Shown: positions 17,626-26,136, counted from the first letter of the stretch. The stretch is DNA of 64,000 nucleotides from Aureibaculum luteum (GCF_003449015.1 NZ_QRGD01000003.1:1-64000), one strand, 5' to 3'. Numbers and translations are program-made. The notes: a model not told the origin generated them from the sequence alone.

Positions 17626-19053
17626 TTAATTATTTAAATAACTACTAACCGCTGATGCTCTTTGTGAAACATGTGAATTTAACTCGTTTACGGCGGTCTG
17701 AAAATCAGAACTACTATTAAGGAAGGTATAACCCGTTACTTCTGTAGTTGCAAAAGGCTCAATTAATGCAGAATAGGTTCCATATAAAGATTGAATTGTA
17801 CTCGTACTAAATGCCCCCTCTACAACTTCTTGCACATAAGTGTCATATTTATCCTTATAAACATCATCTGCATATAAATACCCAATTAATGGCCATTCTG
17901 AAGTATTTAACCCTGAAAAATCTAAAGGTAATGCACCACCTTGTTTACCGGTTTGCAATGCTTCATTATTATCCCAAGGAATCCATGTTAATTTATTAGT
18001 TTCTGGATTATTATATAAAAAATAATTATGCGTCATTCTCCCATAAGTGTCCCAATTTTGTACCACCGTATTTACGGCTAAATATTTAAGAAACACATCG
18101 GTATCTAAAACAGCATCCAAATCTGATCTCCAAGCCTCAGCATCTGCGGTTCTTGAACCATCATTCAGAATGTCTAATAAACTTTTTACATCAGAAAAAT
18201 CAGCTTCGTCTTCATTATTTTTCTTTACATATTCATCTTCATCATATGAACCTGCCGCAAAACTTGCTGCGTCACCATCTGGTTTATATAAATTACCATC
18301 ATCATCTGAAAACTGATCATCTAAAACAGTGTCATCAACTTCTTCAACCATCGTATAGAGCCCAAAATACTGTGGTCCATCACCATGATCTACATAAACC
18401 GTATAAAATGCCGTGTGAGATGCCACTAAACCAGCATTTCTAAATACATCGGTAGCTACCTTTTCACGCAACATTGATTTATCATCGAAATTATTTTTAA
18501 GGCTTAATTTTTTAAAGCCATAGAAACGTTGATTATCGATTTGTGGATAATCATCTTCATATTCGTCAAAATCAAGTTTAAAAGATAGTTTTAAAATACC
18601 TGATTGCCAACTCGTTTGCAAACTTGAATTCCCTTTGAATCGCACACCTACTCTATACCATTCTAGTCCATTATAAAACACTTCTGCTGGGACAAAAATT
18701 GGATTCTCATCCACATCAGATGAAACCCCTCCTGGTCTATTGCCCCCACCAAAAGTGCCATAAAGACTTGTCATATCATCTAACATACTTTGCCATCGTG
18801 TTTCTGAAATTACAATATCAATTCGTTTTACAGCTTCATCTTCAAATACTTCATCAAAGTTTGGGTCTACATCTTTGGTATGTGTCTCTGTTGTCCAATC
18901 CGTTGCAATAAAATCGGTATCGTCAACTTCAACTATTTCTTCCTCATCTTCAGTAATGGTATCATCATCACTGCAAGAATTAAAGGATACGATTATAGCA
19001 CTAAAAATTAATGCCATAAAAAGCATATTGACATTCTGTTTAATTTTCTTCAT
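17626..19053 (-). CDS. CotH-kinase-family lipoprotein
   Basis: A 475-residue lipoprotein (signal ending FNSCSDDD) with an extremely acidic N-terminal tail. The CotH kinase-like domain shows GVRFKGNSSLQ, KLSFKLDFDEY, NNFDDKSMLREKVATDVFR, GLYTMVEEVDD, WDTYGRMTHNY and the metal-binding WIPWDNNEAL. CotH of Bacillus phosphorylates coat proteins; secreted bacterial homologues are presumed kinases or phospho-ligand modifiers. It follows the small EF-hand gene by 43 bp in one transcript from the ECF promoter at 19,412. Neighbouring EF-hand and YHYH proteins are plausible substrates; that is inference. Confidence 0.88.
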   Translation of the reverse strand: MKKIKQNVNMLFMALIFSAIIVSFNSCSDDDTITEDEEEIVEVDDTDFIATDWTTETHTKDVDPNFDEVFEDEAVKRIDIVISETRWQSMLDDMTSLYGTFGGGNRPGGVSSDVDENPIFVPAEVFYNGLEWYRVGVRFKGNSSLQTSWQSGILKLSFKLDFDEYEDDYPQIDNQRFYGFKKLSLKNNFDDKSMLREKVATDVFRNAGLVASHTAFYTVYVDHGDGPQYFGLYTMVEEVDDTVLDDQFSDDDGNLYKPDGDAASFAAGSYDEDEYVKKNNEDEADFSDVKSLLDILNDGSRTADAEAWRSDLDAVLDTDVFLKYLAVNTVVQNWDTYGRMTHNYFLYNNPETNKLTWIPWDNNEALQTGKQGGALPLDFSGLNTSEWPLIGYLYADDVYKDKYDTYVQEVVEGAFSTSTIQSLYGTYSALIEPFATTEVTGYTFLNSSSDFQTAVNELNSHVSQRASAVSSYLNN

Positions 19054-19096
19054 CTGTCTGATTTGTTAATATTTAAATTCTTTTTATTTCTTTAAA

Positions 19097-19384
19097 TTAT
19101 TTTCCTTCTCTTCTTTTTGGTTTTGGTGCTTTTTCAAATTCTTTTTCAGAAATAAAACCATCCTCATCAGTATCTATAGTCGTAAATTCATCTTTTAAAG
19201 GTCCTTTAACTTCATCTTTAGAAAGTTTACCGTCTTCGTTGGCATCCATCTGTTTAATCAGTTCCGTAAATGTTGGCGGCTTCTTTCTTTCCTGTTTGTT
19301 ACCTGATTGCCCAAACGAGCTCGTAGAAATAAATAATGTTAATCCAAAAACTATTACTATTGTTTTAATTGTGTTACTTTTCAT
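19097..19384 (-). CDS. small secreted EF-hand protein
   Basis: A 95-residue protein: signal peptide (IVIVFGLTLFISTSSFGQ), Lys/Pro-rich linker, then two EF-hands, DANEDGKLSKDEV and DTDEDGFISEKEF, and a basic tail. It strongly resembles the C-terminal EF-hand pair of the YHYH protein at 15,011, sharing the segment KLSKxEVKGPL between the loops. This suggests duplication within the locus. Heads the EF-hand/CotH unit behind the ECF promoter at 19,412. Confidence 0.88.
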   Translation of the reverse strand: MKSNTIKTIVIVFGLTLFISTSSFGQSGNKQERKKPPTFTELIKQMDANEDGKLSKDEVKGPLKDEFTTIDTDEDGFISEKEFEKAPKPKRREGK

Positions 19385-19411
19385 ATGTATTATTTTTAAA
19401 TGTTATATAAC

Positions 19412-19441
19412 TTTAGATGTTTAATTCAAAAATAACTTGTG
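19412..19441 (-). promoter_or_regulatory. ECF-sigma promoter of EF-hand/CotH unit
   Basis: Plus-strand TTTAGATG (19412-19419), 15 bp, ACTTGTG (19435-19441). The -10 box is 27 bp before the EF-hand ATG. Same boxes and spacing as the three sister sites. Confidence 0.85.
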
Positions 19442-19462
19442 GACTCAAATGTTAAAAAAATG

Positions 19463-19493
19463 CAAAAAAAAGACCCTCAGTATTTTGAGGGTC
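19463..19493 (-). terminator. terminator of sigma/anti-sigma/sensor operon
   Basis: Stem GACCCTCA (19472-19479) and TGAGGGTC (19486-19493), 6-nt loop, followed on the minus strand by a run of eight Ts. It lies 35 bp after the stop of the Spy-like gene. Confidence 0.88.
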
Positions 19494-19527
19494 CTTGAAA
19501 CTATTTTGTAAAAAAATTACGGTACTA

Positions 19528-19998
19528 TTAATCATTTTTAGATGGTGGAGGAGGCATTTGATTTGGATTACTACCTCCATGTCGTGCATTTTTAATAATA
19601 TCATTAAATCGTTTTTTTTGCTCATCATTGCATAATTCATGGATGGCTCTTAAATTATAAAACACCTCAGTTTCTAATAGATACTGTTTCATACCTATAA
19701 TCGTTGTAACGGAATCAATTTCCTGCTTATTTAATGAGTCTTTTGAAATTTTACTAAATAGAACGTCTTTTTGTTTTTTTATGTCATCAGAAATAGTGTT
19801 CATTTTTTTACGATGTGCATTGCTTATCGTTTTAAATTGATCCATTTGAGATTGATCAAATTTTAATTGTTTCACTATAAAATCATCTGGCCCTTTTGGT
19901 CCTTTTGCACCAGGTCTTCCTAAATAATTAAATAAAAAGAATCCATTGACTACGATTAAAAATGCGAGTAGAATGTATAAGAGTAAATTTTTCTTCAT
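19528..19998 (-). CDS. Spy/CnrX-like periplasmic sensor protein
   Basis: A 156-residue protein with one N-terminal membrane anchor (LLLYILLAFLIVVNGFFLFNYL) and a helical periplasmic domain: QLKFDQSQMDQFKTISNAHRKKM and a later ETEVFYNLRAIHELCNDEQKKRFNDII, the LTxxQ-type hairpin of Spy/CpxP/CnrX proteins. The tail is Pro/Met-rich (NPNQMPPPPS). It starts 2 bp after the anti-sigma gene. In CnrYXH-type systems the equivalent protein senses metal and releases the sigma factor. His and Met residues could bind metal, but the ligand is unknown. Confidence 0.85.
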   Translation of the reverse strand: MKKNLLLYILLAFLIVVNGFFLFNYLGRPGAKGPKGPDDFIVKQLKFDQSQMDQFKTISNAHRKKMNTISDDIKKQKDVLFSKISKDSLNKQEIDSVTTIIGMKQYLLETEVFYNLRAIHELCNDEQKKRFNDIIKNARHGGSNPNQMPPPPSKND

Positions 19999-20000
19999 GA

Positions 20001-20312
20001 TTAATTTAATAACGAGGTTGCGGTATTTGTTGATAATCCATACGTTTCAGCAAACTGACTAACATTTTCATCATATTTTGTTTCTTGTAACTTCGTAAAA
20101 GCGACTATATTTAAAACAATTATACAGACCAAAGTAGCCAATTGTAATTTAGGTGTAAACCAAGACCAAATTGTTGGCTGTTCTTCCTTCTCAGCGAACA
20201 ATCTATTCATGGTTTTACCTTTTAAAAAAGGAGACACATTAACCGTTTCAATAGTGTCCATCGCCTCTAGCGTACGCTCTATTTTATGTTGTATGTTCTT
20301 ATTTGTTTCCAT
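20001..20312 (-). CDS. small membrane anti-sigma-like protein
   Basis: A 103-residue protein: about 65 cytoplasmic residues, one membrane helix (LATLVCIIVLNIVAF, about 66-80) and a short periplasmic tail. Its position directly after an ECF sigma gene and before a periplasmic sensor, with 2 bp to the latter, is that of anti-sigma factors such as CnrY. The sequence itself carries no recognised ZAS motif. A start at MDTIETVN (residue 18) is less likely because the ECF promoter lies 18 bp before the annotated ATG. Confidence 0.75.
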   Translation of the reverse strand: METNKNIQHKIERTLEAMDTIETVNVSPFLKGKTMNRLFAEKEEQPTIWSWFTPKLQLATLVCIIVLNIVAFTKLQETKYDENVSQFAETYGLSTNTATSLLN

Positions 20313-20330
20313 GACTTTTAATTCTACTAA

Positions 20331-20360
20331 TTTAGATGCTATAATTTATAAAAACTTGCG
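20331..20360 (-). promoter_or_regulatory. ECF-sigma promoter of anti-sigma/sensor unit
   Basis: Plus-strand TTTAGATG (20331-20338), 15 bp, ACTTGCG (20354-20360). It fills the 48-bp gap between the sigma and anti-sigma genes, and the -35 box abuts the sigma stop codon. This would let the sigma factor drive its own inhibitor. Confidence 0.85.
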
Positions 20361-20939
20361 TCATTTATTGTTTTTATAATAAATTTCTAATATTTCTTGT
20401 AATTTTTTCTTTGCTCGAAAGAGTAAAGACTCAACAGAGGATATACTTTTTTCTGTAATATCGCTAATTTCTTGATAGCTCAACCCATCCACTTTGCTTA
20501 GTGTAAATACCACCTTCTGAGCTTCTGGCAATTGATTTATAGCTTTAAAAAGTGTTTCACTTTTCTCCCTGTTTTCCAACAATACTCCCGGATGGTTCAT
20601 TTCCGTAAAATAGTTGGTACTATCAGCAGGAATATCATTTCCTATAATAGATTGTAAAAATGCAAAGCGTTTTTTAGTACTTTTTTTTCTAATGAATTCC
20701 AATGATTTATTGGTTGCTATTCGGTAAATCCAAGTAGATAATTTAGAATTTCCCTTAAATCTACTTATGGAATTAAAAACCTCAACAAAAACCTCTTGTG
20801 CAATATCTTCAGCATCTTCTTTATTAGGAACAAACGAGATACAAGTTGAAAACACTTTTTGCTGATAGTCATCAATTAATTGACTAAAAGCATGCTGTTT
20901 GCCTTGTTGTAATTCTTTTATAAACTGCTCCTCTTGCAA
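20361..20939 (-). CDS. ECF RNA polymerase sigma factor
   Basis: A 192-residue ECF (group IV sigma-70) factor. Region 2 spans DDYQQKVFSTCISFVPNKED and DIAQEVFVEVF to STWIYRIATNKSLEF. Region 4 spans LPEAQKVVFTLSKVDGLSYQEI and SVESLLFRAKKKL. A degenerate version of the regulon promoter precedes its own start: ACTTG at 20977-20981 with TAGA at 20957-20960, spacing one base shorter than the others. Weak autoregulation is therefore possible. It is the first gene of the sigma/anti-sigma/sensor operon and the most likely reader of the CAAGT-N15-CATCTAAA promoters. Confidence 0.93.
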   Translation of the reverse strand: MQEEQFIKELQQGKQHAFSQLIDDYQQKVFSTCISFVPNKEDAEDIAQEVFVEVFNSISRFKGNSKLSTWIYRIATNKSLEFIRKKSTKKRFAFLQSIIGNDIPADSTNYFTEMNHPGVLLENREKSETLFKAINQLPEAQKVVFTLSKVDGLSYQEISDITEKSISSVESLLFRAKKKLQEILEIYYKNNK

Positions 20940-20988
20940 TACGTAAATGTTAAAAATAGAATTTAATTAATAAATGACTTGCCGGTAG

Positions 20989-22344
20989 TTACTTCTTTTT
21001 ATTCCGTTTATTATAATTCTTATCTCCTCTGGTTTTTGGCTTTTTGTATTTTGCTGCAATCTTATATTGATAAGACCCACCTTGATTGGTTTTTTTATTT
21101 TTCTCTGACTTTTCGTGAAAACCTGATCCTAAAGTTTCATCTCTTTTTTTCAGCTGATTTTTAGGCTCGTCCGTTTTTGGTTGTTCTGCCGGTATTAACC
21201 GTTTGGAGACTTCAATGCTTTCAGGAAATGGAATTTCTTCAATCTTCATCTGCATTAAATCTTCAATGACGTTTTTATATTCCTGCTCTCTTTCCGTATA
21301 AAATAAAATACTTTCTCCCTTCTTTTCTGCACGCCCAGTTCTACCAATACGATGCATATAATTTTCAGGAAAATTAGGTGTATCAAAATTGATTACATGA
21401 GAGATTTCATTTAAATCAAGACCACGTGCCATTACATCAGTCGTAACTAATATTCTATTGACTCCTTGATCAAACTGTTTCATAGATCGTAATCTATAAT
21501 TTTGAGTTTTATTAGAATGAATGATACAAAGATCGTTGTTATACGTTTCGTCCAACTCTTCAAATAACCTATCTGCATTTCTTTTATTAGAAACAAAGAC
21601 CAGTACTTTTTTAAAAGTTGTAGCGTCTTTTAATAAATCAATTAACAAATTTGCCTTGGTATAAAAATTAGGAACCATATAGCAACTTTGCGTAATATTT
21701 TCAAGTGGTGTTCCACTTAACGCCACCGTTATTTTTACTGGAGCAACAAAAAAGTCAGTAATTAACTGGTCAACATCATCTGTCATTGTTGCAGAAAACA
21801 TTATGTTCTGGCGATTGGCGGGTAATAAATCAAACAAATTAGTCAACTGAAATCGAAAACCCAAATCAAGCATAACATCAACTTCATCTATCACTAATTT
21901 TTTAATAGATTTAAGTTGTAATGCTCTACTCAACACCAAATCATATAGGCGTCCAGGTGTGGCAACAATTATGTCATAGCCTTGATCTAACATCGCTTTT
22001 TGTGTATTGATATTAGTTCCTCCATAAAGACCTATAACTCTATTGTTTAGGTATTTTCCAAACTTATTAATCTCCTCAACAACTTGAACAACCAATTCTC
22101 GAGTAGGTACTAACACCAAAACTCTTGGATGTTTTTCTTCAGAAAATTTAAGTTGTTGCAAAATAGGCAGCATGTAAGCCAACGTCTTACCTGTACCCGT
22201 TTGAGCAATTCCTATAACATTTTTACCCGAAGCGATAACAGGAAATGCCTCTGATTGTATTGGAGTTGGAGTTGTAAACCCCAAATCATCAATAGCATAT
22301 CCTAACTGTTTAGAAATCTTAAAATCTTCAAAAGTTTCCATCAT
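20989..22344 (-). CDS. DEAD-box-type ATP-dependent RNA helicase
   Basis: A 451-residue cytoplasmic RNA helicase. Motifs are the Q motif (FTTPTPIQ), AQTGTGKT (about 47-54), PTREL, DEVD (153-156) in place of DEAD, SAT (184-186) and HRIGRTGR near 330. The C-terminal 60 residues are basic and low-complexity (KKRDETLG, YKKPKTRGDKNYNKRNKKK), as in RhlE-type helicases. Asp156 of motif II is kept, so the Ala-to-Val change should not abolish activity. A TACTTTTG -7 element lies at 22,359-22,366. Confidence 0.92.
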   Translation of the reverse strand: MMETFEDFKISKQLGYAIDDLGFTTPTPIQSEAFPVIASGKNVIGIAQTGTGKTLAYMLPILQQLKFSEEKHPRVLVLVPTRELVVQVVEEINKFGKYLNNRVIGLYGGTNINTQKAMLDQGYDIIVATPGRLYDLVLSRALQLKSIKKLVIDEVDVMLDLGFRFQLTNLFDLLPANRQNIMFSATMTDDVDQLITDFFVAPVKITVALSGTPLENITQSCYMVPNFYTKANLLIDLLKDATTFKKVLVFVSNKRNADRLFEELDETYNNDLCIIHSNKTQNYRLRSMKQFDQGVNRILVTTDVMARGLDLNEISHVINFDTPNFPENYMHRIGRTGRAEKKGESILFYTEREQEYKNVIEDLMQMKIEEIPFPESIEVSKRLIPAEQPKTDEPKNQLKKRDETLGSGFHEKSEKNKKTNQGGSYQYKIAAKYKKPKTRGDKNYNKRNKKK

Positions 22345-22358
22345 TATAAAATTTTATG

Positions 22359-22366
22359 CAAAAGTA
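22359..22366 (-). promoter_or_regulatory. -7 element of helicase gene
   Basis: CAAAAGTA on the plus strand, i.e. TACTTTTG on the coding strand, fits the Bacteroidota TAnnTTTG element 14 bp before the ATG. The -33 box is not clear. Confidence 0.45.
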
Positions 22367-22467
22367 AGGTATTGAGACCATCTTGACTACTTTCTTTTTT
22401 TAAGAAAAGCTTCTAGTTAAAATACCTCAAAAAATGGCTTGGCTATAAATTTTCACTTTTACAAATT

Positions 22468-22502
22468 AAAAAAGCCATCCCAATAATTGAGATGGCTTTT
22501 TA
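22468..22502. terminator. bidirectional terminator after OmpA gene
   Basis: Stem AAAGCCATC (22471-22479) and GATGGCTTT (22491-22499), an 11-nt loop, with A run before and T run after. It ends the minus-strand OmpA-family gene at 22,522. Confidence 0.85.
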
Positions 22503-22521
22503 AAATTATCGTTTAAATTAT

Positions 22522-24138
22522 TTACTCTATTACTGTTTCTTCAATTTCTGTTTCTTCAATCACTTCTTTTTCAACAGTAAAATTGGTACGTCTGTTTAAT
22601 TGATGATCTGCACTAGAACATCTAACTCCATCAGCACATTTATTAGCCAATTGAGATTCTCCTAAGCCTTCATAAGTAAGTCTGCTTGGATCAATTCCTT
22701 TTGCTATCATATACTCAACAGTAGATTTTGCTCTACGTTCAGATAGTTTTTGGTTATATCCTTTTGGACCTCTAGAATCAGTATGTGAAGCTGAATGAAT
22801 TCTTAAATCTGGGTATTTATTTAATACCTCAACAACTTTATCTAATTCTTCGGCCGCATCTTTACGAATATTGTGTTTATCAAAGTCGAAATAAATAACG
22901 TTAATATTCACTAATACCTCATCACCTACTAATTTAAATTCAGGCTCTAAATCAACATTCTGTACTATTGCTGGGGCATTTAAATCATTAACAGTACTAA
23001 CTTCTATGTCTAACTTTAAATAACCATCGTTCATAGTGACTAAAGTATACTCGCTATCACAAGGTACATCAAATGTATATGCTGCAGTATCTTCTGTCGC
23101 AGCAGTTATTTGTAACTGATTACCTTCACTATCTAAAATAGAGACTAGAGCACCTGGTAATAATTCTTGTGTGACTTTATCTCTAACCACACCTTTAACC
23201 GTTTGCAAACATTCTATAAAAAGTTTTTCATCAACTTTAAAAGAGTAAATATCATCATCTCCTTTACCTTCTTTTCTGTTTGAAGAAAAATAACCTTGCG
23301 TGTCATCTCTTAAGATATAAGCAAAATCATCTTTAGGGCTATTTAATGGCTCCCCTAAATTAATTGGCTCTGATATCGTATGGTCATAGATTTTGCTTGC
23401 AAACAAATCTAAGTTACCGAAACCAGCATGTCCATTTGAAGAAAAGTACAATACATTATCTGCATCTATATGAGGAAACATTTCACGTTCTTCTGTATTA
23501 ACTTCTTCACCTAAATTTTCAGGTTCACTGTACGTTCCATCTTCATTAACATCAACTACCCAAATGTCGGTTTTACCTATAGACCCCGGTCTGTCAGAAA
23601 CAAAATATAATTTTTTCTCATCAACAGTTAAACTTGGTAAACCCGTTTGAAATTCATCAGAATTAAAATCTAATTTTTTAACATTTGTCCAAGCTCCATC
23701 AACACCAACTGATGCCTTGTAGAGTTGAATATTATCAATTCCTTTTGAACTTTTTACCGATTTTCCTTTCGCGTCATAATTATTAGCAGAAAAATAAACT
23801 GTTTTCAAATCTTTTGTAAACGTAACAGAAGCTTCATGTTGTTTTCTGTTTACATCACCACGTAAACTCTTTTTGTTAATAATTTGACCTGTACTGTCAA
23901 TATCACCAACAAATAAATCTAAATAAGGTTGGTCATTTCCATCCCAATTTCTTCGAATAATTGCTACTTTCTCAGTAGGAGAGGCAAAAACTACACGGTC
24001 TTTACCATAAAAATTAAGTCCAAAATCTGAATTTTTTGTATTAACTTTTAATAACTTAATACTGTGTTTTCCAGGCGTTGATTGTGCCATCATTAAGAAG
24101 GAGCAAAGCAATAAACTTAAGGTAATTATTTTTTTCAT
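22522..24138 (-). CDS. OmpA-family protein with PD40 repeats
   Basis: A 538-residue envelope protein. Signal peptide (LLLCSFLMMAQ); a beta-propeller of WD40-like PD40 repeats (for example KKLYFVSDRPGSIGKTDIWVV and VLYFSSNGHAGFGNLDLF) over about 30-300; a carboxypeptidase-regulatory-like domain (about 310-395); and a C-terminal OmpA peptidoglycan-binding domain with YFDFDKHNIRKDA and HTDSRGPKGYNQKLSERRA. The final residues are Glu-rich. Probably a monocistronic structural or porin-associated lipid-layer protein. Confidence 0.92.
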   Translation of the reverse strand: MKKIITLSLLLCSFLMMAQSTPGKHSIKLLKVNTKNSDFGLNFYGKDRVVFASPTEKVAIIRRNWDGNDQPYLDLFVGDIDSTGQIINKKSLRGDVNRKQHEASVTFTKDLKTVYFSANNYDAKGKSVKSSKGIDNIQLYKASVGVDGAWTNVKKLDFNSDEFQTGLPSLTVDEKKLYFVSDRPGSIGKTDIWVVDVNEDGTYSEPENLGEEVNTEEREMFPHIDADNVLYFSSNGHAGFGNLDLFASKIYDHTISEPINLGEPLNSPKDDFAYILRDDTQGYFSSNRKEGKGDDDIYSFKVDEKLFIECLQTVKGVVRDKVTQELLPGALVSILDSEGNQLQITAATEDTAAYTFDVPCDSEYTLVTMNDGYLKLDIEVSTVNDLNAPAIVQNVDLEPEFKLVGDEVLVNINVIYFDFDKHNIRKDAAEELDKVVEVLNKYPDLRIHSASHTDSRGPKGYNQKLSERRAKSTVEYMIAKGIDPSRLTYEGLGESQLANKCADGVRCSSADHQLNRRTNFTVEKEVIEETEIEETVIE

Positions 24139-24359
24139 ATCTTTTTTTTTCTTGTAAGTATATTTTATAATTCCACAATTATAAGTACTGAATTTTTAGG
24201 GGATAAATTCTAAAAAAGAGTCAGATTTCAAAAAACAAATTTAACAAATAAAATTTAACACATATTATATCATGGTTACCTTTTGTTAAATTAGAACCAA
24301 AATTGTCGTAAAAGACTTGTAATAAAAGGCTTAAAGGATATTATTTTTCTTAAAATTTT

Positions 24360-24971
24360 CTATAATTTTTCTTCAATTTTGACTTTTTCTTTAAATTCCA
24401 GCCCATTATAATCCAATTTCCAGCCAAAAGTACTTACCATTTGCTCTATAATTTTAACAGTCTCAAGTGCTTTAGAGGTTGCAGATACTAGCAGTTCACT
24501 TTCTGGAATTTTATTCTCAATATTAATTTTTACTTTTTTATTTAGGTCACTTAAATCTTTCGCCGCAAACTTATTAAAATAACCATGCTTTACATCGTAG
24601 TATTGAATATCTGTTTCAATACTCAAGATTTCTGGCTCGGGAAAATGTTCAAGGATTAATTTTTTCTTTTCAGGCTTTGATTGTAACTTAATTTTTTTCA
24701 TATCAAACCCAATTAAAACCTTAGCATTGGCAAGTACAATAGCCTTCTTTTTACTATTTACCAAGTTTAACAGCACGCCTTTTACATCTTCAAAATGCAT
24801 AATTTCAGAAAAATCACCTTCAACGGTAATCATTTTAGATACATTTCTTATTTTTTCTAAAAGCACTACAGATTGCTCTTCCGATTTATTTTTAAAAAAC
24901 CGTTTACTAAATAACAACACAACTATTCCTAAAAATAGTATTCCAATAAGCACTCCTAATATGAAATCCAT
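24360..24971 (-). CDS. DUF4230-type single-pass membrane protein
   Basis: A 203-residue protein with an N-terminal membrane helix (FILGVLIGILFLGIVVLLF) and a domain matching my recollection of DUF4230: MITVEGDFSEI near the start, IGFDMKKIKL, then LSIETDIQYYDVKHGYFN. Function unknown. It follows the mnmD-like gene by 57 bp on the same strand. Family assignment is by pattern only. Confidence 0.65.
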   Translation of the reverse strand: MDFILGVLIGILFLGIVVLLFSKRFFKNKSEEQSVVLLEKIRNVSKMITVEGDFSEIMHFEDVKGVLLNLVNSKKKAIVLANAKVLIGFDMKKIKLQSKPEKKKLILEHFPEPEILSIETDIQYYDVKHGYFNKFAAKDLSDLNKKVKINIENKIPESELLVSATSKALETVKIIEQMVSTFGWKLDYNGLEFKEKVKIEEKL

Positions 24972-25028
24972 AAACTATTTTATTTTTTTGTACGCAGTAT
25001 TTAATTGCATCGAATGTTGAAAATAGGT

Positions 25029-25694
25029 TTATCTTTTAATAGCTCTCAACATTTCTCTTTTACCTGGAGGGCCAGGCAACCTTTCAACCGTAAAACCAAC
25101 TTCTTGCATTGCCCTTCGCACGCTTCCTTTAGCAGCATACGTTACTAAAATTCCATTTACCTTTAAAGCATTATACATTTTCTGAAACATTATCGCCGTC
25201 CAATGCTCTGGTTGTACTCTTGCACCAAAGGCATCATAATAGACTAAATTAAAACGATTTACATCATCAATAGCGTCAAAAAACTGTTCTCTTTTCGTTA
25301 AACTAAATTCATTTGATAGCTGATGTTCTTTTTCCCAAGCGATTGTATGCATTTCATCAAAAATGGGTTTTTCATTTTCAACTTTTAATTCAGTAACATA
25401 ATTTAACTTAATAATATCTTCATTTTCAACGGGATAAGCTTCTACGCCAACATAATCTATGTTGCGTATCGATTTTTTCGATTCTAAATAGGTAATAAAA
25501 GCGTTTAAGCCGGTTCCAAAACCTATTTCTAAAATGGAAATATTTTCCGTTAAAGCAATTTCATTAAACCCCTTATCAATAAATACGTGATAAGCTTCCT
25601 GAATAGCTCCGTGTTTAGAATGGTACTGCTCATTCCAATCTGGCAAATGGATTGTTGTAGACCCATCTGAGGTAATCATTATTTCTCTCTTCAA
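25029..25694 (-). CDS. mnmD: tRNA mnm5s2U34 methyltransferase MnmD
   Basis: SAM-dependent methyltransferase (221 residues) that completes the 5-methylaminomethyl-2-thiouridine wobble modification. Seen: the N-terminal DGSTTIHLPDWNEQYHSKHGAIQEAYHVFI typical of MnmD/MnmC1, the SAM loop EIGFGTGLNAF, VYYDAFGARVQPEHW (catalytic Asp) and LVTYAAKGSVRRAMQEVGF with GPPGKREML at the end. It is a stand-alone MnmD without the oxidase half found in MnmC, as is usual outside Proteobacteria. One base separates it from the cytochrome-like gene upstream. Confidence 0.93.
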   Translation of the reverse strand: MKREIMITSDGSTTIHLPDWNEQYHSKHGAIQEAYHVFIDKGFNEIALTENISILEIGFGTGLNAFITYLESKKSIRNIDYVGVEAYPVENEDIIKLNYVTELKVENEKPIFDEMHTIAWEKEHQLSNEFSLTKREQFFDAIDDVNRFNLVYYDAFGARVQPEHWTAIMFQKMYNALKVNGILVTYAAKGSVRRAMQEVGFTVERLPGPPGKREMLRAIKR

Positions 25695-25695
25695 A

Positions 25696-26136
25696 CTAAT
25701 TGATTATAAGTTTCTTTATCTTAGGAATGGGACCTGTACATCGTGTTTGATGACAAGCAATACAACTATTTACCGATTGATTAAAGTAATAAGCCGTAGA
25801 ATCAGATTTTGTTGAATATGTTGCTTTTTGAAATTTCACAAATTGAACTGCCAAACTATCAAATTCAGAATCGCGTTCATCTGGATCGGTCATTATAGCG
25901 TTGTGAATTTTCACAAACTCTTCTGGAAACGCAGATAACCTTTCTCTATTTATAATTTGAGCCTTTGTCAGTTTATTAAACTCATACATTTGTCGCATTA
26001 ACAAAGCCATTTCAGATGGTTCGTACATTTTCATTTCAGGCCCTACTTTTTCCTTTTTCACAGGTTTACTGCATGCCGCTAACAACAAAACAGTAAACAA
26101 AAAACAGAACGATTTATGCATTATTAATTTGAACAT
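25696..26136 (-). CDS. small cytochrome c-like lipoprotein
   Basis: A 146-residue exported protein with a lipoprotein signal (FCFLFTVLLLAAC) and one haem c motif CIACHQ near the C-terminus. Conserved helices precede it (MALLMRQMYEFNKLTKAQI). A second Cys follows at once (TRCTGPIPKI). Met and Glu residues could serve as axial ligands. Precise redox partner unknown. Sits between DUF4920 and mnmD genes in a minus-strand run. Confidence 0.82.
   Translation of the reverse strand: MFKLIMHKSFCFLFTVLLLAACSKPVKKEKVGPEMKMYEPSEMALLMRQMYEFNKLTKAQIINRERLSAFPEEFVKIHNAIMTDPDERDSEFDSLAVQFVKFQKATYSTKSDSTAYYFNQSVNSCIACHQTRCTGPIPKIKKLIIN

Noticed and set aside
18153-18443. His-rich plus-strand open frame
   Set aside because: It is antisense to the Asp/Glu-rich CotH lipoprotein gene; acidic codons read backwards give His-rich frames. 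No ribosome site or family match.
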